From assembly GCA_036788295.1 (NCBI GenBank), contig DAIQNR010000023.1, forward strand, positions 1-64,000: a stretch of DNA of 64,000 nucleotides. The letters run 5' to 3'. The notes beneath the pieces were generated by a model, which was not told the origin of the DNA, made no database searches, and saw only the letters and a list, made by a program, of their open reading frames with translations. Position 1 is the first letter of the stretch, and the number at the start of each line of letters is the position of its first letter. Of this stretch, positions 10,148 through 18,243 are shown one piece after another. The DNA is from JAHQVK01 sp036788295. GTDB lineage: Bacteria > Myxococcota > Kuafuiibacteriia > Kuafuiibacteriales > Kuafuiibacteriaceae. A program made the translations under genes and the position numbers.

Positions 10148-11131
10148 TCACCCGTGGAGACGCTCGATGGTCGGCGCGTACGCAAACAGCTCGAAGATGC
10201 CCCCGGTGTGCAGGAACACCGTCGCCCCGTCGGCGGGGGGCAGCGCGCCCCGGGCGAGCGGCAGGAAGGCCTTCCCGGTGTAGACCGGGTCGAGCACGAG
10301 CCCTTCCTTCCTGGCGATCTCGGCGTAGACGTCCATCTCGGCGGCGCTCGTCGCCGCGTAGCCGCCGCCGACGTAGCCGTCGAGCACGCGCCACCGGGCG
10401 GCGGCGGCGACGCTCGAATCCACGAAGCCGCGTGAGGTCGCGTCGCTCACCAGCCGCGCGACGATCGGGTCGAAATGCTGGCTGTCTTTCATCACCGCCA
10501 CCGCGACCACGTCCACGTCGAGCCCGAGCGCGGAGAAGCCGAGGGCGAGGCCGGCGGTGGTCCCGCCGCTGCCGATCCCGTGGACCACGCGGCCGAGGCG
10601 CATCCCCAAGTCATGGGCCTGCTCGGCGAGCTCGGCGGCGGCGCGGACGTAGCCGAGCGCGCCGAGCCCGTTCGAGCCCCCTTCGGGGATGACGTAGCCG
10701 TCGGCGCCGGCGAGCTCGGCCATCTGCGCGTCTTTTCCGAGCCAGCCCTCGTCGTCGCAGAAGTGGATCTCGGCGCCGAACAGTCGGTCGAGCAGGAGGT
10801 TTCCGGTGGGGGGATGGCGGTCTTGTCCGCGCAGGAGCAGCCGGGCCGAGAGCCCCCGCCGGGCGGCGGCGACCGCGGTGGCCCGAGCGTGGTTCGAGTT
10901 GACTCCGCCGCAGGTCACGACCGCGGTGGCACCTCTGGCCTCGGCTTCGGCGAAGAGATACTCGAGCTTTCGGACCTTGTTTCCGCTCAGCGCGATCCCC
11001 GTGAGGTCGTCGCGCTTCACCCAGAGGTCGAGTCCGAGCCGCTCGCTGGTGCGGTCGAGCCGCTCGAGCGGGGTCGGCAGGCGGGCGAGCCGGAGCCTCG
11101 GTGGCTCGCGCGTCGATGCGGGAAGGTTCAT
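10148..11131 (-). CDS. dcyD: D-cysteine desulfhydrase / ACC deaminase family PLP enzyme
   Basis: A 327-residue fold-type II PLP enzyme. The Schiff-base lysine lies in ALSGNKVRKLEYL, with WVKRDDLTG before it and the CGGVNSNHARATA loop after it. GIGSGGTTAGL is the phosphate-binding glycine loop, and HTGGIFELFAYAP is near the C terminus. This is the pattern of the DcyD/ACC deaminase family, which breaks D-cysteine to pyruvate, H2S and ammonia, or opens 1-aminocyclopropane-1-carboxylate. The two activities differ by a few active-site residues that I cannot assign here; D-cysteine desulfhydrase is the commoner role. The ATG at 11131 overlaps the stop of the cyclic-nucleotide-binding gene as ATGA. 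The enzyme is probably cytoplasmic and used in sulphur or D-amino-acid catabolism. Confidence 0.88.
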   Translation of the reverse strand: MNLPASTREPPRLRLARLPTPLERLDRTSERLGLDLWVKRDDLTGIALSGNKVRKLEYLFAEAEARGATAVVTCGGVNSNHARATAVAAARRGLSARLLLRGQDRHPPTGNLLLDRLFGAEIHFCDDEGWLGKDAQMAELAGADGYVIPEGGSNGLGALGYVRAAAELAEQAHDLGMRLGRVVHGIGSGGTTAGLALGFSALGLDVDVVAVAVMKDSQHFDPIVARLVSDATSRGFVDSSVAAAARWRVLDGYVGGGYAATSAAEMDVYAEIARKEGLVLDPVYTGKAFLPLARGALPPADGATVFLHTGGIFELFAYAPTIERLHG

Positions 11132-12183
11132 GCGCCCTCGTCGATCCGGCGCATGCCCTCGAGCAAGAGGCCCATCACCGCGACGCCTACCCGGTCTTCC
11201 TCCGGCAACGGGCTCGTCTCGAGCCAGAAGTCTCCGGACTCCCAGCGGAGCGTGTCGTACACCGCCTCCGCGTCGAGCAAATCGCCGGCCTCGGCCTCGA
11301 ACAGTCGCCCATCCCGAAACCCGATCGACGCCTCCTCCCCGTTTGGACCCCGGAGCCTCAGCCAGCCGGAGCGGCGCGCCTCGGCCAGGACCTGCAGCAC
11401 CGTCGCCACCCCCATGATGGAGATCTTGCCCCGGAACGCCTGGCTGCCCTCCTTCACCAGCAGATAGTTGGCGGCGATGAGGCGGGACGCCAGGAGCCGA
11501 GCGAAGCGGGCGGCCATGAACGGGTGGTCCCTGAGCATTCGGTCGAAGAACTCGGCCTCGAGAACCTGTAGGACGACCGCGGTCTTCGCGACCACCCGAG
11601 CCACGGTGGGGGCGCCGGTCAGGAGGGCCATCTCCCCGAAGCAGTCTCTGGACTTGAGGATGTGAAGGAGCCCAGCGACCTCTTCTTCGGCGTACCCGAC
11701 GACCTGCACCTCGCCCTCCGCGATGACATAGAAGGCGCGACCGGGCTGACCCTTTTCGAGGATGATGCTTCCCGGGGCATAGTGCTCGACCCGGATGTGG
11801 CGGGCGACCTCGCCGAGAAAGCTCGCCGGCAGGGCCCGAAACACCGGCACGGTGCGGAGCTGGGCCACCGCGGCGGGCAGATCTTCGGTCGGGGTGGTCA
11901 AGATGGGGGCCGGGGTGTGGGTCTCCGCGACCGCCTCCACCTCGAACAGCACCGGCCGCTCGGCCCGGGGACAACGAAACTCGCCTTTCGCCATGGGCGA
12001 AGGGGTGTCCGGGCACCCCGAACGATCGGCGGTCTCGAGAAAGTGCGCGACGGCGAGCGCGCACACCGCGGAGGAGGCGCCGACGTCCACCCCGGGCAGG
12101 TGCAGCACGAGCTGGTCCCCCGCGGAGTACAGGGGGCAGCCGCTCTCCGCTCGCACCCGCAGGAGCACCCGCCGCGAAGTCAT
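11128..12183 (-). CDS. cyclic nucleotide-binding domain protein with DUF4388 (PATAN) domain
   Basis: A 351-residue protein in three parts. Residues 1-100 have no clear motif. Residues about 105-230 form a cyclic nucleotide-binding domain (FRALPASFLGEVARHIRVEH, YAPGSIILEKGQPGRAFYVI, then FGEMALLTGAPTVARV). The phosphate-binding cassette has the FGE start, but the usual RxA end reads TVARV, so cAMP/cGMP binding is not assured. Residues about 250-330 match DUF4388 (FRGKISIMGVATVLQVLAEA, SGWLRLRG, FRDGRLFEAEAG), a domain of myxobacterial and related signalling proteins, often tied to gliding or GTPase-linked complexes. The ATG at 12183 overlaps the MutH-like stop as ATGA, which favours it over the ATG 18 bases upstream. 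It probably acts as a cytoplasmic sensor or adaptor. Confidence 0.82.
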   Translation of the reverse strand: MTSRRVLLRVRAESGCPLYSAGDQLVLHLPGVDVGASSAVCALAVAHFLETADRSGCPDTPSPMAKGEFRCPRAERPVLFEVEAVAETHTPAPILTTPTEDLPAAVAQLRTVPVFRALPASFLGEVARHIRVEHYAPGSIILEKGQPGRAFYVIAEGEVQVVGYAEEEVAGLLHILKSRDCFGEMALLTGAPTVARVVAKTAVVLQVLEAEFFDRMLRDHPFMAARFARLLASRLIAANYLLVKEGSQAFRGKISIMGVATVLQVLAEARRSGWLRLRGPNGEEASIGFRDGRLFEAEAGDLLDAEAVYDTLRWESGDFWLETSPLPEEDRVGVAVMGLLLEGMRRIDEGA

Positions 12184-12884
12184 GGCTGCACTCTGGCACA
12201 TTTTGCGCTGCGGTCAGGCATGAGGAAATGCTGCGCGAACAGGGCTCCAACGAAACCGGGCCGAAGGTACAGGCCGCGCCTCGGGACCCGTCGCCGGCCG
12301 CCCGGACCGTCGGACCACCCCGTATCCTCGGCGCTGCTGCCCTTGGGCCGCACCTGCAGGGCCTGCCCGATCCGCGGTCCGATGGCCTCGATCCCGACCT
12401 CGGCCGCTCGCGCCACAAACGAGCGCCAGTCCTGCTCGAGCGCGGCTCGTTGCTGCTCGTCGGGGCGCCACAGCAACGGGGAGCCGATGCAGCGGACCTG
12501 AAGCGGGAGCGCCGGTTCGGCCTCGACCGGGACGAACAGAACGCGCTCGAGCTTTCGGGCGAGGTGGGTGTCGGCGAAATCGGGCTCGCCGGTCAGAGGA
12601 AAGGCGGTCACGTAGGTCGCCTCTCGGGGCTGGCCTTTGGCATCCACGGGGACGGTCTTGAGCTCGACCCCGAGCGCTTCGAAGTCGGGCACGGGTCGGC
12701 TGGCGGCGGCGGCCCCAAGAGCGTCCTCCACCAGCTGGCCGACCCAGCCTTTGGCCCGGGCGGGGTCCTCCGGCACGCGGTGACCGAGGCGGTCGGCCAG
12801 TTCCCCCAGCGTCAGGCCGGAGATGGTCTTCGCCCGGGCGAGCAGCTCGGCTTCGCTGCCGGGCGGGAAATCGACCGGTTCCAG
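12180..12884 (-). CDS. mutH: MutH-like DNA mismatch repair endonuclease, start codon non-canonical
   Basis: The protein matches MutH along its length: KTISGLTLGELADRLG, AKGWVGQLVEDALGAAA, then the catalytic core DFEALGVELKTVPVDAKG, PLTGEPDFADTHLARKLERV, CIGSPLLWRPDEQQ, QVRPKGS and a C-terminal HFLM. The Glu in QLVED and the D...ELK triad of this PD-(D/E)XK nuclease are present. In bacteria with Dam methylation, MutH nicks the unmethylated GATC strand during mismatch repair. The MutH-like frame extends upstream to about 12875, but no ATG, GTG or TTG occurs in frame before the GTG at 12776, which would remove the conserved N-terminal arm. I give the CTG at 12884, eight bases after the fbp stop; this would yield 234 residues, close to the usual 229. 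The stop overlaps the next start as ATGA. The family call is firm; the start is not. Confidence 0.8.
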   Translation of the reverse strand: MEPVDFPPGSEAELLARAKTISGLTLGELADRLGHRVPEDPARAKGWVGQLVEDALGAAAASRPVPDFEALGVELKTVPVDAKGQPREATYVTAFPLTGEPDFADTHLARKLERVLFVPVEAEPALPLQVRCIGSPLLWRPDEQQRAALEQDWRSFVARAAEVGIEAIGPRIGQALQVRPKGSSAEDTGWSDGPGGRRRVPRRGLYLRPGFVGALFAQHFLMPDRSAKCARVQP

Positions 12885-12891
12885 GGCCGAC

Positions 12892-13881
12892 TCAGAGGTG
12901 CTCGCGCACGAACCGCTCGGCCAGCTCGACGTCGGTTTTCGGCCCGATCACGAGTCCGCAGCGCTGGTGAAGGTGCTCGGGGTGCATGTCGAGGATGCGT
13001 TGGCTGCCGTCGGAGGCCGCGCCGCCCGCCACCTCCGCGATGAAGGCGAGTGGGTTGCATTCATAGATCAGGCGGAGCTTGCCCTTGGGTGAGCGGCTGT
13101 CCACCGGGTACAGAAAGACGCCCCCGTAGATGAGATTTCGATGGAAGTCGGCCACGAGTGAGCCGATGTGGCGGGAGGAGACTCGCCGCTTGTCGGCGTC
13201 GTTTCGGCCCTTGATGGTGTCCACGTAGGGCTTCGTCCAGGATGGCCAGTACGCTTCGTTGCCCTCGTTGAGAGACAGGACCTTGCTTCGCTCCGGCATG
13301 CGGATGTTCGGCCGGCTCAAAAAGTATTCACCGCAGCTCGGGTCCAAGGTGAACCCGTCCACCGTCCGCCCCGCGGTGTACACGAGCATCGTCGAGGACC
13401 CATAGAGGATGTACCCGGACGCGATCTGCTCCCGGCCCGGCCTCAGCACGTCTTTTCTCAGCACCTCGTTCGGGTCGTGCCGGCGAAAGATCCCGAACAC
13501 GGTGCCGATGGATACGTTCGCCTCGATGTTGCTCGAGCCATCGAGCGGGTCGAACACGATCACATAGTCGCCGGCGAGCTGCGGAGGGACTTCGATGACG
13601 CTGTTTTCTTCTTCGGAGGCCATCACCGCTACCGTGCCCGAGCTGGCCATGGTCTCGACGAAGGTGTCCTGGGCGATCCGGTCGAGCTTCTGCACCGTCT
13701 CGCCCTGAACGTTGGTGTCGCCGGTGGCGCCCCAGATCTCGATGAGCCCTGCCCGCCGCACCTGGGCCGCGATGAGCTTGCCCGCTACCCCGATCTGGGT
13801 CAGCAGCGCCGACAGCTGACCGGTCGCCTCCGGGTGGCCCTGCTGCTGACGCTGAATGTGCTGGGTGAGGGTCGTGTTCAT
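12892..13881 (-). CDS. fbp: fructose-1,6-bisphosphatase, class I
   Basis: A 329-residue class I FBPase. The metal-binding signature FDPLDGSSNIEAN is intact, preceded by ASEEENSV and followed by VSIGTVFGIFRR. C-terminal features include GYILYGSSTMLVYT, RHIGSLVADFHRNLIYGG and GKLRLIYECNPLAFIAEVAGG, which carry the sugar-phosphate-binding residues. The enzyme hydrolyses fructose 1,6-bisphosphate to fructose 6-phosphate in gluconeogenesis. The start at the ATG giving MNTTLTQHIQ matches the family; the longer frame adds a basic stretch lying in the divergent promoter region. Transaldolase is transcribed divergently 111 bases away, so the two may share regulatory DNA and sugar-phosphate control. 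Confidence 0.95.
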   Translation of the reverse strand: MNTTLTQHIQRQQQGHPEATGQLSALLTQIGVAGKLIAAQVRRAGLIEIWGATGDTNVQGETVQKLDRIAQDTFVETMASSGTVAVMASEEENSVIEVPPQLAGDYVIVFDPLDGSSNIEANVSIGTVFGIFRRHDPNEVLRKDVLRPGREQIASGYILYGSSTMLVYTAGRTVDGFTLDPSCGEYFLSRPNIRMPERSKVLSLNEGNEAYWPSWTKPYVDTIKGRNDADKRRVSSRHIGSLVADFHRNLIYGGVFLYPVDSRSPKGKLRLIYECNPLAFIAEVAGGAASDGSQRILDMHPEHLHQRCGLVIGPKTDVELAERFVREHL

Positions 13882-13991
13882 GAGGCAGGCCTTTCGCTGC
13901 TTATACCGCACGGGGCCCCGCGGGCCAATCGGCACCGCGAGGAAAGGTCGCGCTGGCGCCGGGCCGCCGGATCCCGCACCATTCCTCCACT

Positions 13992-14951
13992 TTGAATCAG
14001 CGGCGTGGACTCGAACGACACACCGTCGTGGTGGCCGACACCGGCGACATCTCCGCCATCGAGCGGTACCGGCCGAGGGACGCGACTACGAACCCCTCGC
14101 TCCTGCTCGAGGCGGCGCGATTGCCTTCCTATGAAGGAAAGGTCCAGGCGGCGGCGAAGACGGCGGCCTCGGCGCCTACCGCCGCGGCCCGCACCGAGGC
14201 GTTCATGGACGAGCTGGCGGTGGCGGTCGGGGCCGAGATCCTCGCGCTCGTCTCCGGACGGGTCTCGACCGAGGTCTGGGCCCGGCTGTCCTTCGACGAG
14301 GAGGCCACGGTGCAGAAGGCTCGCCGCCTCATCGAGCTGTACGGCAGCCGGGGGATCGACCGAGAGCGGGTGCTCATCAAGGTGGCCGCGACCTGGGAGG
14401 GGATCCGGGCGGCCGAGCGGCTCGAGAGGGAAGGGATCCACACGAACCTCACCCTGTTGTTCAGCTTCGCGCAGGCGGTGGCGTGCGCCCAAGCGGGCGT
14501 GACGCTGATCTCCCCGTTCGTCGGGCGCATCTACGACTGGCACAAGAAGCAGCGAGGGGGCGAAGACATCCCGGCCGAGGACGATCCCGGGGTCGCATCC
14601 GTGACCCGCATCTATCGATACTTCAAGCGCCACGGTCACCACACCGAAGTCATGGGGGCCAGCTTCCGCAAGAAGGAACAGGTGCTCGCCCTAGCCGGCT
14701 GCGATCTGCTGACCATCTCCCCCGGGCTGCTCGCCGAGCTGGCCGCGACCGAAGGCGAAGTTCCCCGCCGGCTCGACCCGGAGTCGGCGGCGGCGCTCGG
14801 GGAGGAGCGCATGCCGCTCGACGAGCCCACCTACCGGTGGCACCACAACCAGGACCCGATGGCGGTGGAGAAACTCGCCGAGGGGATCCGGAGGTTCGAC
14901 GACGACGCGCGAAAGCTCGAGAGGTGGGCGGCGGAGCACGTCTTGGCCTGA
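13992..14951 (+). CDS. tal: transaldolase
   Basis: A 319-residue TalB-type transaldolase. N-terminal TVVVADTGDISAIERY and RDATTNPSLLLEAA are the classic signature with the catalytic Asp; the Schiff-base lysine is in RVLIKVAATWEGIRAAE; THTNLTLLFSF-type sequence (IHTNLTLLFSFAQA) and SPFVGRIYDWHKK follow. The enzyme moves a three-carbon dihydroxyacetone unit between sugar phosphates in the non-oxidative pentose phosphate pathway. The only start near the right place is a TTG at 13992, giving (M)NQRRGLERHTVVVADTG; no clear Shine-Dalgarno sequence precedes it, so translation may be weak or the start slightly different. It lies divergent to fbp and convergent with the kefC-like gene. Confidence 0.93.
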   Translation: MNQRRGLERHTVVVADTGDISAIERYRPRDATTNPSLLLEAARLPSYEGKVQAAAKTAASAPTAAARTEAFMDELAVAVGAEILALVSGRVSTEVWARLSFDEEATVQKARRLIELYGSRGIDRERVLIKVAATWEGIRAAERLEREGIHTNLTLLFSFAQAVACAQAGVTLISPFVGRIYDWHKKQRGGEDIPAEDDPGVASVTRIYRYFKRHGHHTEVMGASFRKKEQVLALAGCDLLTISPGLLAELAATEGEVPRRLDPESAAALGEERMPLDEPTYRWHHNQDPMAVEKLAEGIRRFDDDARKLERWAAEHVLA

Positions 14952-14956
14952 GCGGT

Positions 14957-15008
14957 CCGGATCGGGTCTGGGTGGGGTCCGATCCGGGTGCTGTCCGGTC
15001 CGGATCGG
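14957..15008. terminator. three alternating 9-base inverted repeats between convergent tal and kefC-like genes
   Basis: CCGGATCGG occurs at 14957-14965 and 15000-15008, and its exact reverse complement CCGATCCGG occurs between them at 14979-14987. The middle copy can pair with either flanking copy (loops of 13 and 12 bases), giving two mutually exclusive 9-bp stems. The 13-base string ending in each flanking copy is repeated exactly 43 bases apart. The position just past the tal stop and before the kefC stop fits a bidirectional terminator, although no U-tract follows. Confidence 0.5.
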
Positions 15009-15036
15009 CTCCGGATTGGCTCCGGTTCGGGTCGGC

Positions 15037-16884
15037 TCAGGTCCGTTCCCGGTCGGCCCGAGCGGCGGCGTCCCACGCCTGGTCCGATGGGACCCCGGCC
15101 TGGTCCCGCTGAAGCAGCGCCTCCAATTCTTCGCCTCGGCGCCGGGCCAGGTCGAGAAAGTCGGCCTCGCCCCGCCGGGGAGCCAGCTCGCGCATCAGCG
15201 CTTCGTCCGCTCGCCGAAACCGCGCCGCGGACCGATGGGCGCGGTGCGCCCGCACCCCGAGCAGGTTGAGGGCGTCGGTCCCGGTCCGAAGCGCGGTGTC
15301 GAAGGTCTCGCGGTAGACGTGCTCGACCCCGGCCGAGAGCAGCTCGTACGCCTCGACCCGGCCCCGGGCCCGAGCGAGCAGGGTGAGCTGGGGAAAATGC
15401 CGCTTCGCGGTGTGCACGAGCTCGAGGGTCTTGCTCGGCTGGTCGAGGGCGAGGATCAACAGCCGCGCCTCCGCTGCCCCGGCGGCGGCGAGCAGGTCGT
15501 GGCGGCTCGCGTCGCCGTAGTAGACCTCCCGGCCGAACCGCCGAAGCAGGTCCACCTGGTCGGAGTCGATCTCGAGCACGGTGGTCTTCACCCCCTCCGC
15601 GTCGAGCAGCCGCCCGCAAATCTGCCCGAACCGGCCGTAGCCGGCGATGATCACCGGTGCCGGCTCCGGATGGTCGAAGCTCGGGGCGGCCTGCCTGGTG
15701 CCGATGTGGGGCCGGATCTGCTCGAACCCGAGCAGCGCGACCGGGGTGAGCACCATGCTCAGGGCCACCGCCGCCACGAGCAGGGCGGCGGTGGGTCCGT
15801 CGAGGACCCCGGCCCCGGTCGAAAAGGACAGAAGGACGAACGCGAACTCACCGCCCTGCGACAGCGAAAACGAAAAAACTAGGTTCTGGTCGAGCCCGAG
15901 GCCGAAACCCCGGCCCACGGCGAGCAACACGGCGAGCTTGCCCAAAAACAGCAGCGTCACGATCCCGGCGACGCGACCGGGGGCGTCGGCCACGAGTCCA
16001 AAATCGATGGAGGCGCCCACCGCGAGGAAAAACAGCCCAAGCAGGAGCCCCTTGAACGGCTCGATGTCCGATTCGAGCTCGTGCCGGTACTCGCTGTCAG
16101 CGAGCACCACGCCGGCGAGAAAGGTGCCGAGCGCCGGGCTCAGACCCACCGATTCCATGAGCAGCGCGATCCCGACGACGAGCAAGAGCGACGCCGCGAC
16201 GAACAGCTCGCGCAGGCGGGTCTGGGCGACGAAGCGCAGGGCGGGACGGAGGGCGTAGCGGGCGCCGAAGCCGACCGCCGCCACCGCCGCGAGCACGGCG
16301 AGCCCCTGCATCCATCCGGGCAGCGCAGACAGCCCGCCGGAGGCTTCCTGCGTGGAGGCGGCTCGGGTGGCGAGGAGCGGCAGCAATGCGAGCATCGGGA
16401 TGACCGCGACGTCCTGAAGGAGCAGCACGGCGAAGCTGGCCCGGCCCCCGGCGGTCTGAAGCAGCCCCTTCTCCGAGAGGCTCTGAAGCGCGATCGCGGT
16501 CGAGGACAGCGCGAGGATGAGGCCCACGGCGAGCGCCTCCGGCGCGGACAGCCCAAAGCCGAGCCCCGCGATCCCCCCGAGCAGCGCGGTCGCCCCGAGC
16601 TGCGCCCCTCCCATCCCGAAGATCGGGCCGCGCATGCGCCACAGGAGGGCCGGCTCGAGCTCGAGCCCGACCACGAAGAGCATGATGACGACGCCGAATT
16701 CGGCGAAGTGCAAGATGTCTTTCCCCTCGTCGCCGACGAGGCCGAGCCCCCAGGGGCCGATCGCCACCCCAGCGATGAGATAGCCCAGCACCGACCCCAG
16801 CCCGAGCCGCTTGGCCAGCGGGACGGCGAGAACGGCCGCAAATAGATAGGTGAAGGCCTGGGCAAAAAAGCCGTCGCCGTGCAT
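15037..16884 (-). CDS. KefC/KefB-like potassium:proton antiporter
   Basis: A 615-residue CPA2 monovalent cation:proton antiporter. About 12-13 membrane helices (1-380) include GYLIAGVAIGPWGLGLV, FGVVIMLFVVGLELEP, SSTAIALQSLSEKG and LGTFLAGVVLADSEYRHELE, all typical of KefB/KefC. A cytoplasmic Rossmann RCK/TrkA-N domain follows (about 395-515; IIAGYGRFGQICGRLL, with the acidic residue in VLEIDSDQ, and VYYGDASRHDLL). In the Kef systems this domain binds glutathione or its adducts and gates K+ efflux during electrophile stress. The ATG at 16884 overlaps the stop of the KefF-like gene by one base (TGATG). Glutathione gating in this organism is inferred from family. The basic tail at 560-615 is longer than needed for the fold. 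Confidence 0.9.
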   Translation of the reverse strand: MHGDGFFAQAFTYLFAAVLAVPLAKRLGLGSVLGYLIAGVAIGPWGLGLVGDEGKDILHFAEFGVVIMLFVVGLELEPALLWRMRGPIFGMGGAQLGATALLGGIAGLGFGLSAPEALAVGLILALSSTAIALQSLSEKGLLQTAGGRASFAVLLLQDVAVIPMLALLPLLATRAASTQEASGGLSALPGWMQGLAVLAAVAAVGFGARYALRPALRFVAQTRLRELFVAASLLLVVGIALLMESVGLSPALGTFLAGVVLADSEYRHELESDIEPFKGLLLGLFFLAVGASIDFGLVADAPGRVAGIVTLLFLGKLAVLLAVGRGFGLGLDQNLVFSFSLSQGGEFAFVLLSFSTGAGVLDGPTAALLVAAVALSMVLTPVALLGFEQIRPHIGTRQAAPSFDHPEPAPVIIAGYGRFGQICGRLLDAEGVKTTVLEIDSDQVDLLRRFGREVYYGDASRHDLLAAAGAAEARLLILALDQPSKTLELVHTAKRHFPQLTLLARARGRVEAYELLSAGVEHVYRETFDTALRTGTDALNLLGVRAHRAHRSAARFRRADEALMRELAPRRGEADFLDLARRRGEELEALLQRDQAGVPSDQAWDAAARADRERT

Positions 16885-17459
16885 CACGCCACCTCTCGGT
16901 AGGCGGGGTAGCCCGACTCGGCAACGAGCGTCTCGGCGGCCAGGGCCTCGAGCAGGCGCCGGTAGCCCTCGGCCCACCGCTCCAGATCCTGCTCGGCGAG
17001 GCGGTGGGCGTCATGCACCGCGAACGGAGGCAGCCATTCGAGCCCGCACAGCCGGGCGGACAGCTCGAGCGGGCGCAGCAGCTCGTCGAGCCCCACCCCG
17101 AGCGGGCCGCTCGGCTGGTAGTTCTGCTCCGGACCGCCGGTGCTCAGCGCGTGGAGCACGCTCTTGCCGGCGAGCGCCCGACCGCCCGGTCCGAACGCCC
17201 AACCCGGTTCGAGAACCAGGTCCTGCCACTGCCGAAGCAGCGGCGGGACGCTGTACCAGTGCATGGGGTGCTGCAGGACGAGCGCGTCATGGGCCAAGAG
17301 CGCGTCCTGCTCCGCCCGCACGTCCACGTCGAGGTCCGGGTAGAGCTCGTAGAGGTCGCGCACGGTGGCGCCGGCCCGCTTCGGCGCATCGATCAGCGCT
17401 CGATGGACCCGGGAACGCTCGAGCGCGGGGTGAAAGAACAAGACCAGGACCCGACCCAC
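16884..17459 (-). CDS. KefF/KefG-like NAD(P)H oxidoreductase, ancillary to potassium efflux
   Basis: A 191-residue flavodoxin-fold quinone reductase-like protein. RVLVLFFHPALERSRVHRAL forms the FMN phosphate loop; LVLQHPMHWYSVPPLLRQW and the WAFGPGGRALAGK loop match the NQO1/KefF family, as does LHALSTGGPEQNYQ. KefF and KefG bind the Kef transporter and are needed for full efflux activity. The GTG at 17459 gives MGRVLVLFFHP, the usual start. It is cotranscribed with the antiporter, ending in a one-base overlap. The plsY gene lies divergent, 86 bases away, so promoters for both must sit in 17460-17545. Confidence 0.9.
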   Translation of the reverse strand: MGRVLVLFFHPALERSRVHRALIDAPKRAGATVRDLYELYPDLDVDVRAEQDALLAHDALVLQHPMHWYSVPPLLRQWQDLVLEPGWAFGPGGRALAGKSVLHALSTGGPEQNYQPSGPLGVGLDELLRPLELSARLCGLEWLPPFAVHDAHRLAEQDLERWAEGYRRLLEALAAETLVAESGYPAYREVA

Positions 17460-17545
17460 CGGTTGGTCCCTGCCCGAATCCGGAGCGCTCGACCAGCCTC
17501 CCGGCGGTCGTTCGAGCCCCGTCGAATTTCGGGTACCGTCGGAGG

Positions 17546-18184
17546 GTGACGACGGTCCTGGTCATGCTCGGCGCCTTCTTCTTTGGCGCCGTCCCGTTCG
17601 GGTGGCTCCTCGGCCGGTTGGCTGGCGTGGACGTCCGGAAGGCCGGAAGCGGGAACATCGGGGCGACCAACGTCGCCCGGACCGCGGGGAGGAGCCTCGG
17701 GGCGCTGACGCTGGCGCTCGACGCGGCGAAGGGCGCGTTGCCGGCTGCGCTCGGGCTGTGGCTCGACGGGGATCGGCTCGGGGCTGGCGCTGGTTGCGCC
17801 GCGGTGCTCGGCCACGTCTTCTCGCCGTTTCTCGGTTTTCGCGGGGGCAAAGGGGTCGCGACCGCGGCGGGCGTCTTCGCCGTGCTCGATCCGGCGGCGC
17901 TGCTCATCGCGCTCACCGCGTTCGCGTTCGCGTTCGCGCTCGCCCGGGTGGTGGGGGTGGCCTCGGTGGTCGGGGCGGGAGCGCTCGCCGTCGCCGCGCT
18001 CGGAGGAGGGCCCGAGGTCAGCGGGCTCGCCGGATTTTTCGCAGTTCTGGTTGCTGCGCGGCACGGCTCGAACCTGGCCTCCTTTTTGCGACACCGCCGA
18101 TCTGGGGTCCACGAGCCCCAAGTGGGGTCCACGAGCCCAGGGACCTCGGGGCCAACAGCCCCCGCGGATCCCCGTCTTCGCTAG
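17546..18184 (+). CDS. plsY: glycerol-3-phosphate acyltransferase PlsY
   Basis: A 212-residue polytopic membrane protein with the PlsY motifs: GAVPFGWLLGRLAGVDVRKAGSGNIGATNV (the acceptor loop), LDAAKGALPA and GHVFSPFLGFRGGKGVATAAGV. PlsY transfers the acyl group from acyl-phosphate to glycerol-3-phosphate, the first step of phospholipid synthesis. GTG at 17546 gives VTTVLVMLGAFFFG; an ATG at 17564 is an alternative that would trim the first helix. After the last helix the protein has an unusual hydrophilic tail (FLRHRRSGVHEPQ and onward), part of which is encoded by two copies of a 20-base direct repeat at 18103-18142, so the original stop may have been lost by repeat slippage. Confidence 0.9.
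   Translation: MTTVLVMLGAFFFGAVPFGWLLGRLAGVDVRKAGSGNIGATNVARTAGRSLGALTLALDAAKGALPAALGLWLDGDRLGAGAGCAAVLGHVFSPFLGFRGGKGVATAAGVFAVLDPAALLIALTAFAFAFALARVVGVASVVGAGALAVAALGGGPEVSGLAGFFAVLVAARHGSNLASFLRHRRSGVHEPQVGSTSPGTSGPTAPADPRLR
18103..18142. repeat. 20-base direct repeat, two copies, in the 3' end of plsY
   Basis: Two adjacent 20-base units, 18103-18122 and 18123-18142, both begin tggggtccacgagccc and differ only in the last few bases. They encode part of the extra hydrophilic tail of PlsY. The unit length is not a multiple of three, so the copies are read in different frames. Confidence 0.85.
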
Positions 18185-18243
18185 AGCGCGACCGCCCAAG
18201 CGTTCGCGGACGACGCACACGACAACGAAAGCGAATTCATCGC

